A stretch of DNA of 54,537 nucleotides from an uncultured Paraprevotella sp. (GTDB lineage: Bacteria > Bacteroidota > Bacteroidia > Bacteroidales > Bacteroidaceae). Under the pieces are notes generated by a model. It was not told the DNA's origin. It made no database searches and worked only from the letters and a program-made list of their open reading frames with translations. Below are positions 51,273-54,537 of this stretch, one piece after another. Location: the NCBI GenBank assembly GCA_900548345.1, contig URKA01000021.1:1-54537 (forward strand), in the 5' to 3' direction. The stretch's first letter is position 1; every line of letters begins with the position of its first letter. The translations under genes were made by a program, and so were the position numbers.

Positions 51273-52391
51273 ATGGAAGGAGACCTGATTAGAATCAATG
51301 AATGGCTGCTGCCGGTTTCGTGGCTTTACGGAATCGGGGTGAGGTTGCGTAATGAATTGTTCGAGATGGGTGTGCTGAAATCGAAAAGTTATGATGTGCC
51401 TGTCATCTCAATCGGCAATATTACGGTGGGCGGCACCGGTAAGACTCCCCATACGGAGTATCTCATCAGGCTGCTGAAAGAAAAATACCGGGTGGCCGTA
51501 CTGAGTCGGGGATACAAACGTAAGTCGAAAGGCTTCGTGCTGTCGGATGCGGATACTCCCATGCAGATGATAGGTGATGAGCCTTATCAGATGAAACAGA
51601 AGTTTCCCGACGTATATGTGGCCGTAGATAAGAACCGCCGCCGGGGAATAGAGATGCTTTGCGATGACCGCATCGCTCCGGGAACGGAGGTCATACTGCT
51701 TGACGATGCTTTCCAGCACCGCTATGTCAAGCCGGGAGTCAACATCCTGCTGGTGGACTACCATCGTTTGATTTGTGATGACAAACTTCTGCCAGCAGGA
51801 CGTTTGCGCGAGCACAAGGACGGAAAGGACCGCGCCAATATTGTTATCGTCACAAAATGCCCGGCAGATATCAAACCTATGGGGTTCAGGGTAATCAGCA
51901 AGGCGCTCCGGTTGCGTCCCTATCAGAAACTCTTCTTCTCCACACTGAAATACGGCGACCTCGTGCCGATGGCCGGCGGTGAGCCGCGCCCGCTCTCCTC
52001 TTTGCAAAAAAAAGATCATATCCTGCTGCTGACAGGCATCGCCTCGCCGGAACAGATGCGGATGGATCTGGAACACTGTGGGGCACACATCGATATGCTC
52101 GCTTTCGGTGACCATCACTATTTTTCGAGAAAGGATGCCGCGCGTATCAACGATGTCTTTGCAGCCATGCCGACTCCGAAACTGATTGTCACCACCGAAA
52201 AGGATGCCGTGAGACTACAAACGGCGGAGGGGCTTGGCGATGAGGTGCGCCGCGCACTCCATGTGCTTCCGGTGAAAGTGGAGATTATGCAGAATCAACA
52301 ACAAACGTTTAACGAAAATATAACAGGTTATGTATTCAAAAATTCAAGAAACAGCATCTTGGCTAAAAGCCAAAATGCCGTCAAACCCTGA
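51273..52391 (+). CDS. lpxK: Tetraacyldisaccharide 4'-kinase LpxK
   Basis: LpxK phosphorylates the lipid A disaccharide at the 4' position on the inner membrane. The 372-residue product has the P-loop ISIGNITVGGTGKTP (about residues 46-60), VLSRGYKRKSKG, then DEPYQMKQKFPDVYVAV, and ILLDDAFQHRYV, all family marks. The C-terminal 20 residues are encoded in DNA shared with the next gene: a 62-base overlap in a different frame. The gene probably belongs to an operon with sppA upstream and the phosphorylase and thiL downstream. Confidence 0.94.
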   Translation: MEGDLIRINEWLLPVSWLYGIGVRLRNELFEMGVLKSKSYDVPVISIGNITVGGTGKTPHTEYLIRLLKEKYRVAVLSRGYKRKSKGFVLSDADTPMQMIGDEPYQMKQKFPDVYVAVDKNRRRGIEMLCDDRIAPGTEVILLDDAFQHRYVKPGVNILLVDYHRLICDDKLLPAGRLREHKDGKDRANIVIVTKCPADIKPMGFRVISKALRLRPYQKLFFSTLKYGDLVPMAGGEPRPLSSLQKKDHILLLTGIASPEQMRMDLEHCGAHIDMLAFGDHHYFSRKDAARINDVFAAMPTPKLIVTTEKDAVRLQTAEGLGDEVRRALHVLPVKVEIMQNQQQTFNENITGYVFKNSRNSILAKSQNAVKP

Positions 52392-53139
52392 TACGGCTAT
52401 CGTATTGGGTACCGGATTGGGTAAACTTGCGGCTGAAATCACCGATGCATATAGTATTCCTTATCAGGAAATCCCTAATTTTCCCGTGTCTACGGTCGAA
52501 GGCCACAGCGGCCGGCTGATTTTCGGCAAATTGGGAAACAAGGACGTCATGGCCATGGAAGGCCGTTTCCATTATTATGAAGGATATAGTATGCAGGAAG
52601 TGACCTTCCCGGTGCGCGTGATGTATGAACTCGGAATCAAGACGCTTTTCGTAAGCAATGCGGCCGGCGGAACCAATCCCGATTTTGAGATTGGAGACCT
52701 GATGATTATCACCGACCATATCAACGCTTTGCCCGAAAATCCTCTTCGTGGGAAGAATTTCCCCACAGGCCCGCGTTTTGTCGATATGCACGAGCCGTAC
52801 GACAGGAAACTGATTGAACAGGCTGTGGAGATAGCGAAGGAGAAGGGTATCAAGGTGCAGCAAGGTGTGTATCTTGCAACACAGGGACCTACCTACGAAA
52901 CTCCGGCGGAATATAAAATGTTCCGTATCTGGGGAGGAGATGCTGTGGGCATGTCGACGGTTCCCGAAGTGATAGTGGCCAACCATTGCGGTATCAGATG
53001 CTTTGGTATCAGCGTGATTACCGACTTAGGCGTGGAAGGCAAGATTGTGGAAGTAAGTCATGAGGAAGTGCAGAAAGCGGCGGATGCCGTACAGCCTTTG
53101 ATGGCGGAGATTATGCGCGAGATGATAAACCGTGCCTGA
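52330..53139 (+). CDS. Purine nucleoside phosphorylase (trimeric type)
   Basis: The enzyme splits purine nucleosides with phosphate to free base and ribose 1-phosphate. The 269-residue product has VLGTGLGKLA, VEGHSGRL, EGRFHYYEGY, NAAGGTNPDF and GPTYETPAEYKMFR, with the base-binding Glu of YETPAE. At the place where most trimeric enzymes have Asn for 6-oxopurine recognition (ITN), this one reads VITDLGV. The ATG at 52330 lies inside lpxK, 62 bases before its end; the N-terminal match to the family supports this start. Confidence 0.94.
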   Translation: MYSKIQETASWLKAKMPSNPDTAIVLGTGLGKLAAEITDAYSIPYQEIPNFPVSTVEGHSGRLIFGKLGNKDVMAMEGRFHYYEGYSMQEVTFPVRVMYELGIKTLFVSNAAGGTNPDFEIGDLMIITDHINALPENPLRGKNFPTGPRFVDMHEPYDRKLIEQAVEIAKEKGIKVQQGVYLATQGPTYETPAEYKMFRIWGGDAVGMSTVPEVIVANHCGIRCFGISVITDLGVEGKIVEVSHEEVQKAADAVQPLMAEIMREMINRA

Positions 53140-53152
53140 CAAATCTGAAAGC

Positions 53153-54238
53153 ATGCAGGAAAAGAAGAGAACGGAAATAGCCACTTTGGGGGAATTCGGT
53201 CTGATTAAACATCTGACGGAGGGCATCGGCCTTGAAAACGAATCAACCCGTTACGGGGTGGGAGACGATTGTGCCGTGCTGGAGTATCCGTCCGGCAAAC
53301 AGATTCTGATGACAACCGACTTGTTGATGGAAGGGGTCCATTTCGACTTGACATACGTTCCTTTGAAGCATCTCGGTTACAAGGCCGCGATGGTCAACCT
53401 GTCGGATGTGTATGCGATGAATGGTATGCCCCGTCAGATGGTGGTGTCTGTCGCGTTGGGCAAGCGTTTCAGCGTGGAAGACATGGAGGATTTCTATGAA
53501 GGTCTGCGATTGGCTTGCGAGGCTCATCATGTGGATATCGTGGGGGGGGATACGACATCGTCTCTTACGGGACTGGCCATCAGCATCACTTGTATAGGCG
53601 AAGCGGATAAGGACAGTGTGGTCTATCGCAACGGAGCACGTGACACGGATTTGGTCTGTGTCAGCGGTGATTTGGGGGCGGCATACATGGGCTTACAGCT
53701 ATTGGAAAGAGAAAAAGCTGTCTTCAGGCAACAATCGGCTGAGGCGCGCCGTCCGGGAGGGGCGGAGTCGGAGGCCGGACTGCAAACCGCTCAACCGGAT
53801 TTTAGCGGTAAGGAATATCTTCTGGAGCGTCAGCTGAAGCCCGAAGCGCGTCGCGACATCATTGAGGCATTGGCGGCTGCAGGTATCCGGCCTACGGCGA
53901 TGATGGACATCTCTGATGGCTTGAGTTCGGAACTTCTCCATATTTGTTCACAGAGTGGAGTAGGGTGCAGAATCTATGAAGACCGCATACCTTTGGATTA
54001 TCAGACGGCAGTGATGGCAGAGGAACTGAATATGAATGTGACTACGTGTGCCCTGAACGGTGGTGAGGATTATGAATTGCTTTTCACGGTTTCGTTGGCT
54101 GATTATGACAAGGTCAGTCAGATGAAAGATGTAAAGGTGATAGGTCATGTGACGAAGCCGGATTTGGGTTGTATGCTCATTTGCCGTGATGGTAATGAGT
54201 TTGAATTGAAGGCACAGGGTTGGAATCCTTTGAAATAG
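53153..54238 (+). CDS. thiL: Thiamine-monophosphate kinase ThiL
   Basis: ThiL makes thiamine diphosphate from thiamine monophosphate. The 361-residue product (ATG at 53153) carries GDDCAVLEY, TTDLLMEGVHFDL, NLSDVYAMNG, VGGDTTSS and MDISDGLSSEL of the PurM-like kinase family. About 30 residues rich in Ala, Gly, Glu and Arg (around residues 194-222) are inserted in a loop, making it longer than the usual 320-345. A GTG at 53132 overlaps the phosphorylase gene and could also serve as start. Confidence 0.94.
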   Translation: MQEKKRTEIATLGEFGLIKHLTEGIGLENESTRYGVGDDCAVLEYPSGKQILMTTDLLMEGVHFDLTYVPLKHLGYKAAMVNLSDVYAMNGMPRQMVVSVALGKRFSVEDMEDFYEGLRLACEAHHVDIVGGDTTSSLTGLAISITCIGEADKDSVVYRNGARDTDLVCVSGDLGAAYMGLQLLEREKAVFRQQSAEARRPGGAESEAGLQTAQPDFSGKEYLLERQLKPEARRDIIEALAAAGIRPTAMMDISDGLSSELLHICSQSGVGCRIYEDRIPLDYQTAVMAEELNMNVTTCALNGGEDYELLFTVSLADYDKVSQMKDVKVIGHVTKPDLGCMLICRDGNEFELKAQGWNPLK

Positions 54239-54265
54239 TCCGGTACATCCTTATGTAATATAATT

Positions 54266-54327
54266 GTAAGTACATGCAGTGCAACGTTTTTGTAGGGAAT
54301 ACATATAGAGGTATTGCATGTGCTTAC
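54266..54327. repeat. Imperfect inverted repeat after thiL
   Basis: GTAAGTACATGCA (54266-54278) pairs with TGCATGTGCTTAC (54315-54327), 13 bp with one G-T pair and a 36-base loop, followed by ATTTTT. It may end the thiL transcript. The rest of the 247-base gap holds the tRNA promoter. Confidence 0.45.
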
Positions 54328-54436
54328 GTCATTTTTATGTGTGGCGGGTTCACAGGTGTTATTGGGAAATAGTTTAGTTATTTTCTTTTTTCATTAAGAT
54401 AGAAAGCGCAACATCCCAGAAAAAATCTCTTGTCGC

Positions 54437-54467
54437 TTTGCATTTAAAAAATAAATCGTTACCTTTG
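54437..54467 (+). promoter_or_regulatory. Promoter of tRNA-Phe
   Basis: TTTG (54437-54440), 19 bases, TACCTTTG (54460-54467), followed 18 bases later by the tRNA. It is a near-ideal Bacteroides promoter. Confidence 0.75.
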
Positions 54468-54485
54468 CATCGCAAAAATACGAAA

Positions 54486-54537
54486 GGTGCCATAGCTCAG
54501 TTGGTAGAGCAAAGGACTGAAAATCCTTGTGTCCCCG
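54486..54537 (+). tRNA. tRNA-Phe (GAA), 5' part, cut by window end
   Basis: The sequence begins GGTGCCATAGCTCAGTTGG, with a D arm and an anticodon stem (AGGA/TCCT) closing the loop CTGAAAA, so the anticodon is GAA. The T arm and acceptor 3' strand lie beyond the window. Confidence 0.93.

Overview
The window is chromosomal DNA of a gut-type Bacteroidales bacterium, most likely Bacteroides or Phocaeicola. The evidence is the promoters of the Bacteroides type (TTG/TTTG, about 20 bases, TAnnTTTG) at many genes, a lipoprotein-type TamA homologue (TamL) next to TamB, a BtuG-type surface vitamin B12 protein, TonB-dependent receptors, and a lectin-like paralogous protein of the kind common in this order. 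No species call is possible from the sequence alone.

Region 1 (1-8640) is the right part of an integrative mobilizable element. Reading leftward from its end, it has an attachment site formed by the 3' half of a Met (CAT) tRNA gene, a tyrosine recombinase, two cargo genes (an AAA/DUF4143 ATPase and an unrecognised 451-residue protein), an excisionase-like HTH protein, a helicase-like and a primase-like replication protein, a MobC-like accessory protein and a relaxase. The element continues past the left edge of the window, where the reconstituted intact tRNA gene should lie.

Region 2 (8641-40835) is mostly core chromosome: a four-domain sulfur-transfer protein with a cysteine-rich MarR regulator; a hypothetical gene; a cyclophilin lipoprotein; tamB-tamL for outer-membrane assembly; a sugar nucleotidyltransferase; an ABC-F ATPase; an M13 peptidase; metA with a U32 protein and a membrane zinc-ribbon protein; an orphan TonB receptor with a LuxR-type regulator; an unlisted 36-residue membrane peptide; and a cobalamin riboswitch that heads a five-gene B12 uptake operon (btuB, btuG, btuF, btuC, btuD).

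Region 3 (40840-45230) is a second accessory patch. It holds a secreted lectin-like protein whose 3' end looks like the variable region of a diversity-generating retroelement target, a three-gene overlapping toxin-antitoxin-like cassette (HTH-DUF3791, DUF3990, DUF3791), a truncated S41 peptidase ending in a 22-base repeat array, and a rhuM gene flanked by a 33-base imperfect direct repeat.

Region 4 (45230-54537) returns to core genes: radA, a FAD-dependent dehydrogenase, an outer-membrane barrel, sppA, lpxK, a purine nucleoside phosphorylase, thiL, and the 5' part of a tRNA-Phe gene cut by the window edge. Two unexplained intergenic repeat families each occur twice in the window: a 21-base A/T-rich tandem repeat upstream of the ABC-F gene and of sppA, and a 22-base GCTGACAGGTG-type repeat near 12.8 kb and 43.4 kb.
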